This document shows, in pieces, positions 12,360 through 24,699 of a stretch of DNA of 64,000 nt. The first letter of the stretch is position 1. Each line of letters starts with the position of its first letter. The stretch lies in the NCBI GenBank assembly GCA_027924585.1, contig BSBM01000763.1:1257001-1321000 (forward strand), written 5' to 3'. A program made the position numbers and the translations under genes. This DNA comes from Larix kaempferi. Lineage: Eukaryota > Streptophyta > Pinopsida > Pinales > Pinaceae. The notes beneath the pieces were generated by a model. That model searched no databases. It worked only from the letters and a program-made list of their open reading frames with translations, and was not told the origin of the DNA.

Positions 12360-15300
12360 CTCTTTTGTATTATCTATAGCCTAAAAACTATATACAACAA
12401 TTTATGCAATTCCTATTTGAAAATATATGATTTCATGCAATTCTATTTTATTTCTTTACCATATCGACTATATGTAAAGGGCTTATGTAATGTCCTAAAT
12501 TCAAACAACATATATACAATGTGGCCATTATCGTGACCCTTTCATAGCCAAGAATGATACTTTGTAATTTGATAGTATAAGACTTACGATAAAATTTATA
12601 TTATGACAGGGTTGCAACATAGTTCACATGTCAATGTGTGATGAGACCGGTTATTAATATGGTAATGGACATTTGCTAGCAGGCTGTCATATCCAACCTT
12701 GGCATTTTAAACTCCTATCTACCTGCTTAATGGAATATCACCATGGCTACCATTGTGGTTCAACACGTGAAGGTAATGTGACGGGGAAGTCAATGTGGTC
12801 GAGTTGTATTTGATCTAGCTTGAGGGTTGTCCTAGCTGTCTCCATGGTGGCAATGGTTATTAATTAGGTTTAATGCAGTTGGTGATTCGAATCATGATGT
12901 GTTGTCATGAAAATTCTCCACCATTGATCATGTGAGATTATTGGACTTTGGTCTTAACCCTAAAATCCACTACGTTTACATGGTTATTGTTTCCTTTGGC
13001 ATTCAGTGTGTTGGAAAAGGCTATGCGGAGAGGCCGACAGGCCGAGAAACTCCAGGGTTTTGTTAGTAGGTGTGTTGATAACTTGTCCACGATTCGAAAC
13101 CGTGACCTATTGAGTGTTGTTCCAATACCTGAAATTATTTTAAGAGCCAAGCCTTCTGTGAGAGTTTATAGTAGTTAAAATATGTTGAAGGGTAGTTCTC
13201 TGAGTTGTTTTCACCCTTCGTTGCCTTTAGTGGTGAGATGATGGCTACAGTTTTACAATGGCATTGGTGTCATGGCTTCAGAAGTAACTTATCTAAAGGT
13301 AATGTACAAGTTTTGAGCCTGTCTTCTGTTATTAATTTAAGTGTAGTAGTCATTGCTTGTTTCGTTTAATGAAACTTATAGAATGGTACTCGTTTTGACC
13401 CAACTCAGGTTTTATGTGGCAGGTTCCTTCGACTTTGGTTCTCAAGCTTGAGTTTTGATAACTGGTAGCTACTTACGATATGGTAAGCTTCAGTGGTTAC
13501 CCTGTTGCTTCGTTTAGGTGACTATTGGGTCTTCTTGTGTTCTTAGCCGAGACTTCATGTGTATCTTGGGCTATGGGAAGTGACCACTGTTGAAATGTTG
13601 TGAGCTGTTTGGTAGCCTGGGGAGGATGAAATCCTCAACCCATTCAGCATTAAGCATGTGGTGTTGTTTTTCAGCGTAGACAATTGTAAAAGAATGTAAC
13701 TGTTGAGAGGGTTTTATCCCTCGATTAAACTAGATATACAAGTATTTTGATTCCTGTACTTGATGATGTTTTACGTGTCTTGAAAACCATGATTCATGCT
13801 CCAAGTTATGTGATAATTAAATGTTTTATTTTATGAACTGTTATGGATTTAAAAGATGCTTGAGAGCCATGGATTTAATCTTGTGTTGTGCAGTCGAAAC
13901 CCTAACCTATAGGTTTCGATAGTAGCTTGATAGCTTGTGATGATTGAAATCAATGTTGATGTTTTTGGTGATGGCTGAGAGCCAAACTTCATATTTTTTT
14001 TTGTAACTTTTGATAAACCTAACCTATACGATTTAGGAATGGATTTTTGGAAATGGAAAACTAGCTTCGTGTGTTTATGGTTTGTTTCAATTAATGTTTA
14101 AATATGTATTCAATGATGTTGAACATGAAATCTTAATCATATAATATCATATTTAGGAGTTTGATGGTGAGGGTTACGAACCCATAACTATTTGTAAAAT
14201 AAGAACCTTCAAAAGGTCGAACTCAGACTTGAATAATCCTTTCATTCAAAGAGTTAGAATAGCTTCTAAAAATGTTTTAACACAAGAACTAGGGTTTTGT
14301 CCAAGAAAGTGTATTCGTACAAACAAACTTGTTCTATGTTTTAAGTATCTAAGTAATGATAATGTAGATGTTTTTAAATATTTTGATTACTATATGAGTA
14401 CTAGTACTGTTTGTAAACATGATCAATGGTATTTGTTTTGATAGAAATCGTAAAAGAAAATGTAATTGTTTTGGTAGGAATAAAGATATTTGGTGCAGAA
14501 TATAAATAAAAGTCTTACCTGAGACTTTAAAATAGATATGCATAAAGTAGAAGAGACTCTAAACACACTCTATTTCTTGCAATGGTTTTAGAAACATAAA
14601 GAAGGATTAAACCCTATACTATTCTACTTACATGAAAATACATATATAACAAAATATTGTAAATACTGTTCGATTTATTTTTACAGTTGTATAATTCCTG
14701 GGTCTATACAGAATATGATTGATGAGAATTTTTAATGAAATACAACAGCCTTATTCTATTCATTCATTCCCCATACTGTTTTCTGTATAGTACTCTAGTG
14801 CGGAGAAGGAAATTTAATCAATCATCTCATTTACTTAACCATCATTATACAAAATCATACCTAGGTCAGAAATTGAAACAGTTACCTCTGTATGCCATTA
14901 ACTGTAAATACTAAATTTACAAATGCAGAAAATCATTTAACTACTTATAGGCTAAAATAGCAAATAAAACCTGTAACTGTAGATAGGCAAGACAAACACC
15001 CAAGAAGACTGTTCCACCCAACCTGTTCCTAAAGACAGCCAAATTACTTGCCTTAGGACCCCCGAGCCTGTTCACTGAACCACTAGGAAGAAGAATCTAT
15101 AGAAGCTTTAGGTCATCAACTTGCATCAACAATGTAGATCATTCAATCATATAGACTTAGCAGTCAAAGAGACCTGCACCAACAACTCTAGTTTCCTTCT
15201 CAAAATCCATTCAGTAGACTCACAATGCACTTCCACTTAGCCTCCCTATTTGAATCTCTCTGTGATCACCTGATACACTTGAGGAATTATTTCTGCAGAA

Positions 15301-15711
15301 TAATAATTATGGAGCTCCCTGATCAATTCGAATTGCTTTCTCTAGGCTTCCTAGGACTTTTTAGTGGTTAACCTGGTCATTAATGAGCTAACAGCTTTGT
15401 TCCACCCACCTAGGGGATAATGCCACAATTTTAGGGGTAGTTGTCTCATAACCAACAACTAGTGGTGGAGTGCAAATGTTGACCCCTATCCCATGCCTTC
15501 TAACAACTTCCATTCCTCCTAGTGGGTCAATGAACACTCATTTAACAATTCCTTGGGTGTTTGTCTCCTGTTTTAATTTATTAAATAATAATAATATGTC
15601 ATTACAATCATCCTTGACAAGATTTGGTCATAATTACAAAACTTTGTAATTATAATTTAACATAATGTTTTTGTAATAAAATAAATAGTCTCAAAATTTG
15701 GGTAGGTGACA
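11470..15711 (-). repeat. LTR of the chromovirus (right copy, 5' LTR in element orientation)
   Basis: This 4242-bp copy of 2451-6617 begins TGTAACATCCC and ends GGTAGGTGACA on the plus strand. It differs by scattered substitutions, a long pure (TA) run at 12289-12358, and an extra stretch of about 65 bp at 12447-12513 that the left LTR lacks. It is followed directly by TGAGT (15712-15716). Confidence 0.95.
12289..12358. repeat. (TA)35 microsatellite within the right LTR
   Basis: An uninterrupted TA dinucleotide run of about 70 bp. The equivalent place in the left LTR (about 3266-3317) has a shorter mixed TA/TCTA run, so the expansion or contraction happened after insertion. Confidence 0.95.
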
Positions 15712-15716
15712 TGAGT

Positions 15717-16332
15717 CCACCACATCGAAGTAAATTCCCAGTTGTCTATAAGAAAACAACATACATTCAAAAACTAGAAAGAGAAAAGAGATGCATATAA
15801 TGAGAGTAATTGAGGAAGATTGCTATCCTGCTACATCATAAGTAAGGCTTGAACAAGTCGGAAGAGATGATCGAGTGGCAAAAAGTCCTACTTGATTTGA
15901 GGGAATGTCGACCATTTGATGAAGAAGGTGAGGTGCTAACATCCGTAGATCAATCAAATGCAATGGTTTTGACCCCCCAGAAAATGTGCATCACTATTCT
16001 GGATGCTGCAACTCCCATTAGTTGTATTCCTATGATATTGAGGATTGGAGCGACTATTAAACAGATTGTCGAGTGTGACATGGGACTATTCCCAGGTGAC
16101 ATTGCTATTTTGAATCGACTAGACCAATGTGGTCGAATTATAGACAGATTGATAATCCAATGGTGAGAGTGAGGTAATTGGATTACCTTGACTCTTGATT
16201 TTGGGAGACATTCTTTCAATTTATTTTATTCATAGCACATTGAGGTACCCCCTATCGGAAACCTTGTTAATTGAACCTGCTAACTCATCTGAGTCCCAAC
16301 TGGACGCATAAGAGTCTGTAGAAGAGATATGT
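15717..16332 (+). other. Outer-element internal region resumes; ORF debris before gag
   Basis: This continues the outer element from 2450. The longest open stretch is 105 codons (15849-16166, MNKSEEMIEWQKVLLD). It contains no motif I can name and is most likely the N-terminal gag extension or the leader. No other structure is seen. Confidence 0.45.
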
Positions 16333-18740
16333 TTGTCTTGGAAGAAGTCACATTCATCAAAAAGCACCAATAGTCAATTAGTAGTAAGTTCTTTCCATAA
16401 TCAGTTGGTAAGATCGAAATCTCATAGAAGTATTAATTTGGATGTACGTCTTCCAATTAACACTCCTATTTTTGAAGGATATGGAGATCCTAGAAAGCAT
16501 TGGCTTGTATGTGAGGCCCTATTGAAAGTTAATTTAATTGACGATGAAAATCAACAAAATGCTCAATTTGAAGGAGGCCTTAGAAATTGTGCACTCATGT
16601 GGTACATGAATTTTTTGTAGGAAATTCCAAAACCAAAAAATCAGATCAAAGATGCCTTTTTAGAGCAATTTAGGTTCGACAATTCAAATCATTTGGTAGG
16701 CCACCATCTGAAGCAGATCAAAAAAAGACTAGGATAATCTGTTCAGGAGTTGATCGACGATTTAAAGATGTCCTGAGCCAAATTCCCGCAAAAATCGACC
16801 ATGTTGTAGTTATTCAATTCTTTGTTGATGGTCTATCCGAGAGAATCATAAATCCATTATTGATGCACGATTACATAGTCTATGAATATTCCCTTAAGAA
16901 ATCATTGATAATTGAATCAAATTCTAATCATTCAAGTCACACCATCGATCCTGAATTACAAGATAGAATTGAGCGAATGGAAAAATTGATGCAACATTTA
17001 ACACACAGACACAATGATATATGGTGTACAAAATACTCCAATGAAGGGAACATGAAGGAAACTTTTCCTTATGATGATAGGAGAATATATCAAAATAATT
17101 GCAACGTTTAGCAATGGGAAATGGGACTTCCAGAGGAATGACTGAACATATTTCTGAAAAAAGGAAGCCATAAAATGTCTAAACGATGCATAAAACATAT
17201 TTCTGCGAGATATATGAAATATTTGACCCCATATGAGAAAAAAATCCCTTACAATGCTAACAATGTCAAGCCAAAATGGTGTGGAATTTGTCAAATGACA
17301 CAACATTCGATTGTAGAATGCATAAAGAACTTGAAAGCAAAAGAAAATCACCAAAATGACTATCAGACGTAGACAATCGATCAGCGGGGATGGGATAATC
17401 GAAATACCGACCAACGCTACTATGGAAACAACTGACGAGGTAGATATAACAATCGAGGTAGAAACTACAATAATCGGGAGTACCGACCACGAGGTCGACC
17501 TCGACCATGCTGCTATGTATGCTTTAGTGAGGAACATTTAAGTCTCAATTGTCCATGGAAGGATAAGACCGATTGAAATTTTTGTACCAATTGTGGATTC
17601 GAGGAGCAAAATATTGAAGAGTGCCTCATCATGTTAGATGATTTGAATAAAATAAAAAAAGTTAATGTTTTATCGCGTGTCTCTAAAAATGAAGCATCTA
17701 ACACTAAAAATCTACATGTAATTACATGACAAGGAACAAAGAATGGGGACGATAACCCTCATGTCACTTGACTGCACAATAGAAAACAACATTATCCTAA
17801 TCCCTCAAAGAAAGAAAATATATATAAAAATTCCTCAGAAATATTCTCACAACTAGCCTTTGATGAGAATAAGGAAGAAAATAAAAGCAAAATACTTCAT
17901 GAATTGTTGCATCTATTAACAAAAGAGGAAGCTGTGGAAAAGTTGATCAACTTAATGCACCTAATCATACATAAAGGCTCAAATGAAAAAATTACTAAAA
18001 TGTAATGCTGTATGAATCAAATAGATAAAGTTGATATGGATCCCCTCGTCAACTTGGAAGTCAATGGGTTTCAAATTTCACAATTCATCCTCGACTTCAT
18101 ATCGCAAACAAATATCATGACCAGATCAAAGTGGGAAAGAATTGGTCAACCACAATTGGAAGAATCGAGAATATATCTCAAGTTATTCGACCAAGCAGTG
18201 ATCGAACCCATTAGCGCATGGAGAAATATCAGAACTTCAATCATGGGCATCAATACACATATCAAATTTGAAATCATTGACCAAAGGGAAGGGGCCAAAT
18301 ATTTCCCACCATTAGTCGGACGACCATGGGGATGCAAAATGAAAGCTTCTATTTCATTAGAGAAAGAACGAATTAAGTTGAAAGGAGATTGAAAAAATTT
18401 AATTGTGCCTATTAACCCATATGAATCCAAACCCTGGGCAGAAGTTGATGATCGTGATGAAGACATATGTCGTTTGTATCAAATTGCCCACAAAAATGAA
18501 GATTTTGTTGAGCCTAACAACTAGGGAGAACTACAGTTGGGAAGTCCTCTGTCTATCAGGTATAATTCTGATTCAAATATATATGATTTGCAAGTCAAAA
18601 ATTATGAAGCACAAGCTCGGTAATGTTGTTCTATTGAAGTCATTCCTAAAAAAATGACACAACACTGCTTTACTGTATCCATGGTTCAAAAAAGCGTCCA
18701 GAAAAAAATCAAAACATACACAGGGAAATCGTTGAGCATC
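16333..18740 (+). pseudogene. Gag-protease of the outer element, with triple zinc knuckle
   Basis: The gag core begins about 16440 (NTPIFEGYGDPRKHWLVCEA, then RNCALMWYMNFL), typical of the plant retrotransposon gag fold. It continues after a TAG through KNQIKDAFLEQFRF and SVQELIDDLK. One frameshift near 16770 leads to FVDGLSERIINPLL. The rest stays in a single frame with about seven stops. Three zinc knuckles follow: CGICQMTQHSIVEC (17280-17321), CYVCFSEEHLSLNC (17511-17552) and CTNCGFEEQNIEEC (17583-17624, His replaced by Gln). An Arg/Gly/Asn/Tyr-rich linker (about 17375-17510) separates the first two. A retropepsin-like domain at about 18030-18390 has ILDFISQTNI, where relatives carry D-L-G-S, and ends PLVGRPWG. 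No RT follows. Confidence 0.8.
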
Positions 18741-19678
18741 GCACCGACCAAGAAGATATCGAATATAATTCAACCTGTAAATAATCAAATATGCATAGAA
18801 ACTTCAATCCCACGTGAAAGAATTCCAAGCCAAGCCCTCGTTTGCAACATAAAGAAACATAACTTAGCCAAGTCAAGAATTTGCATTGATTTCAGAAGAT
18901 AGAAAATAGAAATGGTAACCGACTGGATGGTACAAGAGGAAATACGAAAAAAGTGTTTGACTTTTCATAAAAAATTATCTGATGATCTTTTGTTTCAATA
19001 CACATATGCATTAGTCAACAAAACAACTTACAATGGACCGACACGATTAAGAGTGTTATACGGGATATTTTTTGGAAAAATTACCAAAAGTGCAAAATTA
19101 AAATAGGCATGCTACTGACTGAAGGGATACCATCCCATTTGGTCGATCATCGTGCCCCAGGTTTGTAAACTATTTACTCCTTTACCCATGCTTCGTTACA
19201 ATTGTTAATATAAAGGTAGTTATGCTCAAACTAATTTACACTCAAAGCACAACTCGTATAAAAAGGCATCAACACATGAAGGGAAATCATGTATCAAAAG
19301 GACAGTATATTGGAATAATGAGCATGATCCAATCCACCCATGAAGAATCAACTATAGATCGACAGTCTTCTTTAGGTAGCCGACGAACAACATTTACTCT
19401 TGGGACCATACCTTTGCAACGTTAAACATCTGGCTATTCCTGTCCAAATCATCCGACTTTTCGACCTCATTGCACTAAATATAGATATGCAGAGGGCTGC
19501 TCATACATGGGAGGACTTAAAACAATGCCTTGCTTCCTCATCTCCAGCCATTGCAGAATCTTGTGTCATCTTAGCACCAGCAACTGCCTCCACCAGTTCA
19601 CCACCATAAATAACAATGTCCATCAATTTTTCTTCAGTTTTCAGTTACGATTATGTTCTCTTTGGGATGGAGAATCGC
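18741..19678 (+). other. 3' internal region of the outer element, no domain recognised
   Basis: Short ORFs of at most about 80 codons occur in several frames, none with polymerase, RNase H or integrase motifs. The absence of any YxDD, HHCC or D,D,E motif here is the basis for calling the element non-autonomous. A deletion before or after insertion cannot be excluded. Confidence 0.5.
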
Positions 19679-19695
19679 TTTTTTGGTGGGGGATA
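19679..19695 (+). other. Polypurine tract of the outer element
   Basis: The sequence TTTTTTGGTGGGGGATA abuts the 3' LTR start. The T-run plus GGTGGGGGA pattern is shared with the tracts before the LTRs at 24700 and 53665, which ties the three elements into one family. Confidence 0.85.
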
Positions 19696-20009
19696 TGTTG
19701 AATGATCCTAGTTGACTAGTCAACTAGGTCCTCCGCCGACTATGGTCGTCCCAAAGTTGTCGATCAAACTTATCATTAACTGTAACTGAATAACCATCTG
19801 TAATCTGTATAAATAGGTTGTAGAGATGACATCATAAGAGAGATCTCTGCATTGCTATTGTACTTTGATTTGGTTCTATTAATATAAAGCTTGTTTATGC
19901 TATACCACTTACTATTATATTATTATTCGATGTATGTATGCATGTGAATATTTCTCTATATTAGTATAATGTGCTGCTAGTAACCAATGCAACCCCTTAG
20001 ACTACAACA
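19696..20009 (+). repeat. 3' LTR of the outer element
   Basis: This 314-bp repeat begins TGTTGAATGATCC and ends GACTACAACA. It is the partner of 1406-1729 and is followed by the GTCCA duplication (20010-20014). Its TATA box is at 19808-19816. The 22-bp palindrome at 19707-19728 is perfect. Confidence 0.92.
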
Positions 20010-20014
20010 GTCCA

Positions 20015-22024
20015 ACATACATGTGCAGACCCAAATCTTGACAGACCAACAAACTGGTAGAATCAAATGCTTTACACTATGGAGTGATTATAGCACCCAC
20101 AAACAATTATTAAAATGTGGAGTCTTATCCAGACCCACAAAATTAATATTGTGTATGAATTCCCAATTAGCTTATTTTCCAAATCTCCCATTTTTAAGCT
20201 ACCCTCTAAGAAAAAAAATTACGTGCTTATCTCTTTATAAATACAAATACCACTTTTTCCTTTATTTTATTGACAATCAAAACTTGAATTGTGTCATTTG
20301 ATTTATAATTTTTAGAGATAGTTAGAAACTTGCAATGGTTATTAGAAATAAGAACGTGCATTAATAGGAATAGAAATCACATTGATGCATCATCATGCAT
20401 ATCATTATAACTACTTCGTTAAAGACTATTTTTCTTAGATAAACTGAGGTGGTGTCTGTATCCATGTCCTTGAAATTTTCAAAAGCATGAAAAATGTGGT
20501 AAAACTATTTTAGCACCCTCATTAAATGTAAAATACAAGATACCAAATAGAAAAATGTCTACATCTTAGTTCAAACCTGCCCTGTACATATTATACATAA
20601 TCATGATGGAACTGAAGTATTGTATTCCAACTAAATCATATATACATCATACATAACTAGATCCATTTCTCGATGATGATAGCAATTACACATCAATATA
20701 AATCACAAAAAAAAAATTACTTTTGAATGACCCTTAGAAAAAACAAAGTTACTGTAGAACAAATACCAACCCAAACAACTTTAGCTTACAAATAAAATTG
20801 ACGAACTTGGTAACACGAATAAAAAATCCTACCAGTCATGAACTTTTCAGTACAAATAAAAGAATCTACCAAAACTCTTTGGACAAACCTATAAGAATAC
20901 AATGCCAAAATAATGATCATTCGTGTAGCCCCACCATTATAATTAGTGTGCATTGATTTATTTTACAAATGTCCCAAACATCAACAATAACAAACCAAAA
21001 ATATGAACATTCACTGGGTCAAATTTAGTTTGAATATATAAAAGCCAGGTGGAGTCTCTCTGTTAAGAGTAACAACCACTAACAATGTATAAATGTCAGT
21101 CAATGGTTTAAACACATTAATGAATAAAATAAATTATATCTTCTGATCTCTATAATGCTTTCACAAAACCAATACTCCTAAGATAGATTAAATCCCCAAC
21201 AACACCTAATGATCCCTAAGAATCAAGAGCACCCTAGAATTCAACAGGCCTTAAAAAGGGTCCATGATAAAAAGCATGATAAAATGTAAATTTATAGTAT
21301 ACTAATCTATTGTAGCTACAGATAAAAAGCATGATAAAAATTATACCATGTTACTTATTGGATTAAAAACACGTTGCGAGTCTATATTCTATGATAAATT
21401 GCATGTGTGGTGTGCCCCTTTAAGACCTAATATTTCAACAATGGAGATGTTGCATGAAGATTAAAATGTCAAGAAAACCAAGAATGAAAAATGGAATCGC
21501 ATAAACCAAAACCTTCACCTTGCAAGTGCAATCCGATGTGGGTAAACCATGAATCATTATAGCCTAATTTATATAGGACAAAATTGGCCCTGATTTACTG
21601 TCCTATACTTAAAATTGAGAGCTCAAAGAAGCTATCAACATGAAATTAACTAAAAATCTGGGAGAATGAAACAATATTCCTTAATTATAGGGAAAATGGA
21701 GGGTGAAATAACCCCAGGGAGCCTACATTACTGAAAATTGGGGGAAAAGGAATGATTTCATTGGAATTTCTCTAGAAATCAGGGGCGAAAGATAGTATGG
21801 AGGGAGATTTTGCTAGGGTGAACTTTTTTTTTTAATTTTCCTCATTAATATACTGGAGGTTATTCATTTTGGATTTATTTTTTTTCTAATAAATATTGGA
21901 CGAATTTATTTTAGATGAAAAATCCCTTTCCATATAAGAAAATAACCCACTAAAATTTTGTAACCCCCTTAATTTATCCCAAGGGATAAATTTAGCCCCT
22001 AAAATTATCCATGGCCTCCATTAT
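20015..22024. other. Unassigned AT-rich flank
   Basis: This is the original flank that continues from position 1400. A 104-codon ORF at 19987-20301 starts inside the LTR and has no support. Homopolymer runs and short repeats are present, but I see no domain, RNA gene or LTR edge. Confidence 0.5.
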
Positions 22025-24560
22025 AGTATCTTATTGACTCACCATCTCTGTTTGGACATCCGATGTTAAGTTGGAAATGCTCGAAGCCATCAAGCATGTC
22101 GCAATGGAAGGAAACCTATTAAACTAGGCCAATCATGTTGCTAACAGTGTAAAACAAAACTATGAAAAATGCTAAGGGACTAGACACGAAATATGGTTTC
22201 TATCCCTTCTTATCTGTATTTCCATGACTAAGGCCCCCCTAGTCAATGAGGTAGAATTCACTAACACGCAACCTCCTTCCATGTGGAATTACAAGATTTT
22301 TTCTCCAAGGGAGCACTGACCAAGTCGACCAATCCCACGACTTTGTTCGAGAACTAGTTCCAAGTAGTAAAGAATTCTTGTGATTAGTTGTGATTCCCAC
22401 AATATGTTGGACACATCCTAACAAAAAACACTCATATTCAGGTGGAACTGTACCACACCAAAGTGTGCTATCTTAATGGTCAAGGAGGGGAGCCATAAGA
22501 GCTTGACTATTACCCATATTTCGATGTGATATTTACTGGCCTCGTTTGACAAACCAATACAATTATTCCAATACCAACCCTGGAAAAGTGTACTCAGACT
22601 GATCTACTTCTTCCACTAAAATACGAGGAAACTGAAGACCAAAATGAAGCTTCTTTGTGTATCACCATGTTTTCACCAAAAGATACAACTCTGGAGCTAA
22701 GGATTGATGTCTTTATGAATCCTCTAGTCATTCAACTGAGGATGACATAGATACTTTAATACAAGAAGGAGTATAAAGAGACTTTGATAAACCTCGATTG
22801 AAAGAAAAACTTGACCAAGTTGTCTAGCAAGTACTAGTGTACCAACAAAATACCAAAGGAAAATCTACCCGGTAGCAAGCAAGAAAGATTAATTTGCTTA
22901 TAACCTCATTTATCGGAGAAGACATCACCATTTTGCAAGAGAAGGAGAAGGAAATCATTATAGAAGCTTGACAGAATAAAGTTACAATTGAAAAACAGAT
23001 CAAGAAATCCTTTTCAAAGTAACAAGACAATTTACAAAAAAGAAGGATAAGACAACACAACTTCTATCATTTTATGTTTTGACGAAGCCGAGAAAAACCA
23101 ATCAATCATATGAGAAGAAATAGATAAACTTAACTGAAGAAAACCCACCACCCTCTCCAACCCCTATTACATAAGAAACTCCTCCCCCATTAGCATCGAC
23201 ACAACAATCCCTTATATTTCCTTCATCATTTCCCTCTCTTAGCGCAAAAATAGTTCAGATGCTTTCAATACTTTTGACAATTCATGCACTATTTCTAGAA
23301 TTCCCTCAATTGAAACAAGTAATCCCAACGTTTCCATTCATTGTCTTAATAGAAAAAACACCCATCAAATTAAGCCTTACCTCATATGCATCCTACTAGG
23401 CCATATGTGATAACAATGTCAACCATTTCATTAGTACCTTTGATGACCATTCCATCATCATTGTCCCCTTCGACTATTTCATTGACCCTACCTTCTACCA
23501 TTCCTTCGACCCTCTCTTGAACCATTTCATTGACTACTCCATTGGGCCCTCTACTGATGACTTCCTCATCTCTAACTACCTCATTGATGCCTCAATGAGA
23601 GTAACCACCGACCAGTGGATTCAATTCTTGTTCCAAAGGTAAGAAGGTAGCTAAGGAATAGAATAAGAATAAGAATAGGAAAAAACCATCATCTAGCCTA
23701 AAAAATATAGATTGAATAAATACTTGCGACTACAGGGACTATCAACATCTTTGCACCAAAAAAGGAATTAGATGAAGAATTACATGAAATTTTCAAATAA
23801 TTCAATAAAGGACATGACCGATGGTCAACTGACTTAGCCAAGAAACTAAAGAATTTGATTATTGTTGAGGATAATGCTTGAGAAAACTATAAAATAGAGG
23901 TTGAAAAATTGATAGGACCCTTTTTTATCCCACATCCTTATTGGAACATTGATCACTTACAGATTCTTTTCACCACTTTGCTTACACTCTTCCAGTTATT
24001 CATGGACTAGCAATAGTAGCAACATGATTATGAAAATTCCCTTATCCTAGATGACCAACATAATATATTTTTAGAACTACATACAAATATGTAGGAATAT
24101 GAAGTAGTGGCCACAAAATCAACCTTGGTTTTGAATAATTGGTACTCCTATTGTTGACAAGTATACATTAATATTCACAAAACTCAAGCCACTATCATTG
24201 ACCTGAATTTGAGAAAGGCCACTGCTGATCCTGAATCTGATAGAGCATTGTATAATCAATTCAACATGGAGCAACAATGCATCAATGATTTATAGTGGCA
24301 GGAAATCCAATGGCTTACATGAGGCTTAATCATAACAAGGAGAGACTAGTAGGCTATCTAAGCGCATGGATCATCTCATGTACACTACATAAGTTTTACA
24401 ACAATTCATTGATCCTGACCTAAATCGACTAAGGAATAGACCTATGGTTGATAATCCTTTATGTCTATCAAACATAGTCGTAGCTAGCACAAACATCCAC
24501 ATAGGACTAGTTGACTGGGAAGAATTTTAGCAACAAATGGTTGTATGTGCCCCTTCCATT
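22025..24560 (+). pseudogene. Degenerate ORF of a second family member (5'-truncated)
   Basis: This block is colinear with 50880-53440. Matching stretches include the region after a GHP/HPSDV-like motif (about 22060-22160, ending CEKC-like), a Ser/Pro/Thr-rich middle (about 23130-23600), VEKLIGPFF (about 23905) against VEQIIGPLP of the other copy, and LNNWYSYC (about 24135) against LNRWYSYYG. A polar, probably coiled-coil tail follows. Stops occur every 20-40 codons, so it is long dead. The product is unknown to me. Its place just before the 3' LTR suggests an extra ORF of a retroelement family. The left edge is an estimate. Confidence 0.55.
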
Positions 24561-24681
24561 GTCAGATCTTGAACCACGGTTGTTTTTCCCTTTAACAACT
24601 TGTATATCATAGTTCTAATGTTTATATAAATTTTCTATTTTTTTAATTTTATATCCCTCTATTCTCTTCAGGACGAAGAAT

Positions 24682-24699
24682 TTTTTTGGGTGGGGGAGA
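24682..24699 (+). other. Polypurine tract of the second family member
   Basis: TTTTTTTGGGTGGGGGAGA lies directly before the LTR start, with the same layout as at 19679-19695. Confidence 0.8.

Larger units (their letters stand above)
2451..15711 (-). mobile_element. Nested Ty3/gypsy chromovirus (Tekay/Del-like), inactivated
   Basis: This 13.3-kb element is coded on the minus strand. Read on that strand, the LTRs begin TGTCACCTACCC and end GGGATGTTACA. The order on the minus strand is LTR, primer-binding site for initiator tRNA-Met (11456-11467), gag, protease, RT, RNase H, integrase, chromodomain, polypurine tract (6618-6632), LTR. The C-terminal chromodomain places it among chromoviruses. 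The very long LTRs, the tRNA-Met primer site and the [10 protein letters not shown]-type RT suggest the Tekay/Del clade, which is my inference. Every domain can be read, but the polyprotein has many stops and frameshifts, so it is dead. TGAGT duplications on both sides show that it inserted whole into the outer element. Confidence 0.95.
1406..20009 (+). mobile_element. Outer LTR retrotransposon (gag-protease only), interrupted by a nested chromovirus
   Basis: The element runs from the 5' LTR (1406-1729) to the 3' LTR (19696-20009). The 5-bp sequence GTCCA flanks it at 1401-1405 and 20010-20014, which marks one complete insertion. Without the nested element (2451-15711 plus its extra TGAGT) it would be about 5.3 kb. 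The internal region carries a plus-strand gag with three zinc knuckles and a retropepsin-like domain. No reverse transcriptase, RNase H or integrase motif is visible between the protease and the 3' LTR, so it was probably mobilised in trans. A purine-rich tract just before the 3' LTR supports the plus orientation. Related LTRs occur at 24700-25016 and 53665-53922. Confidence 0.87.
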
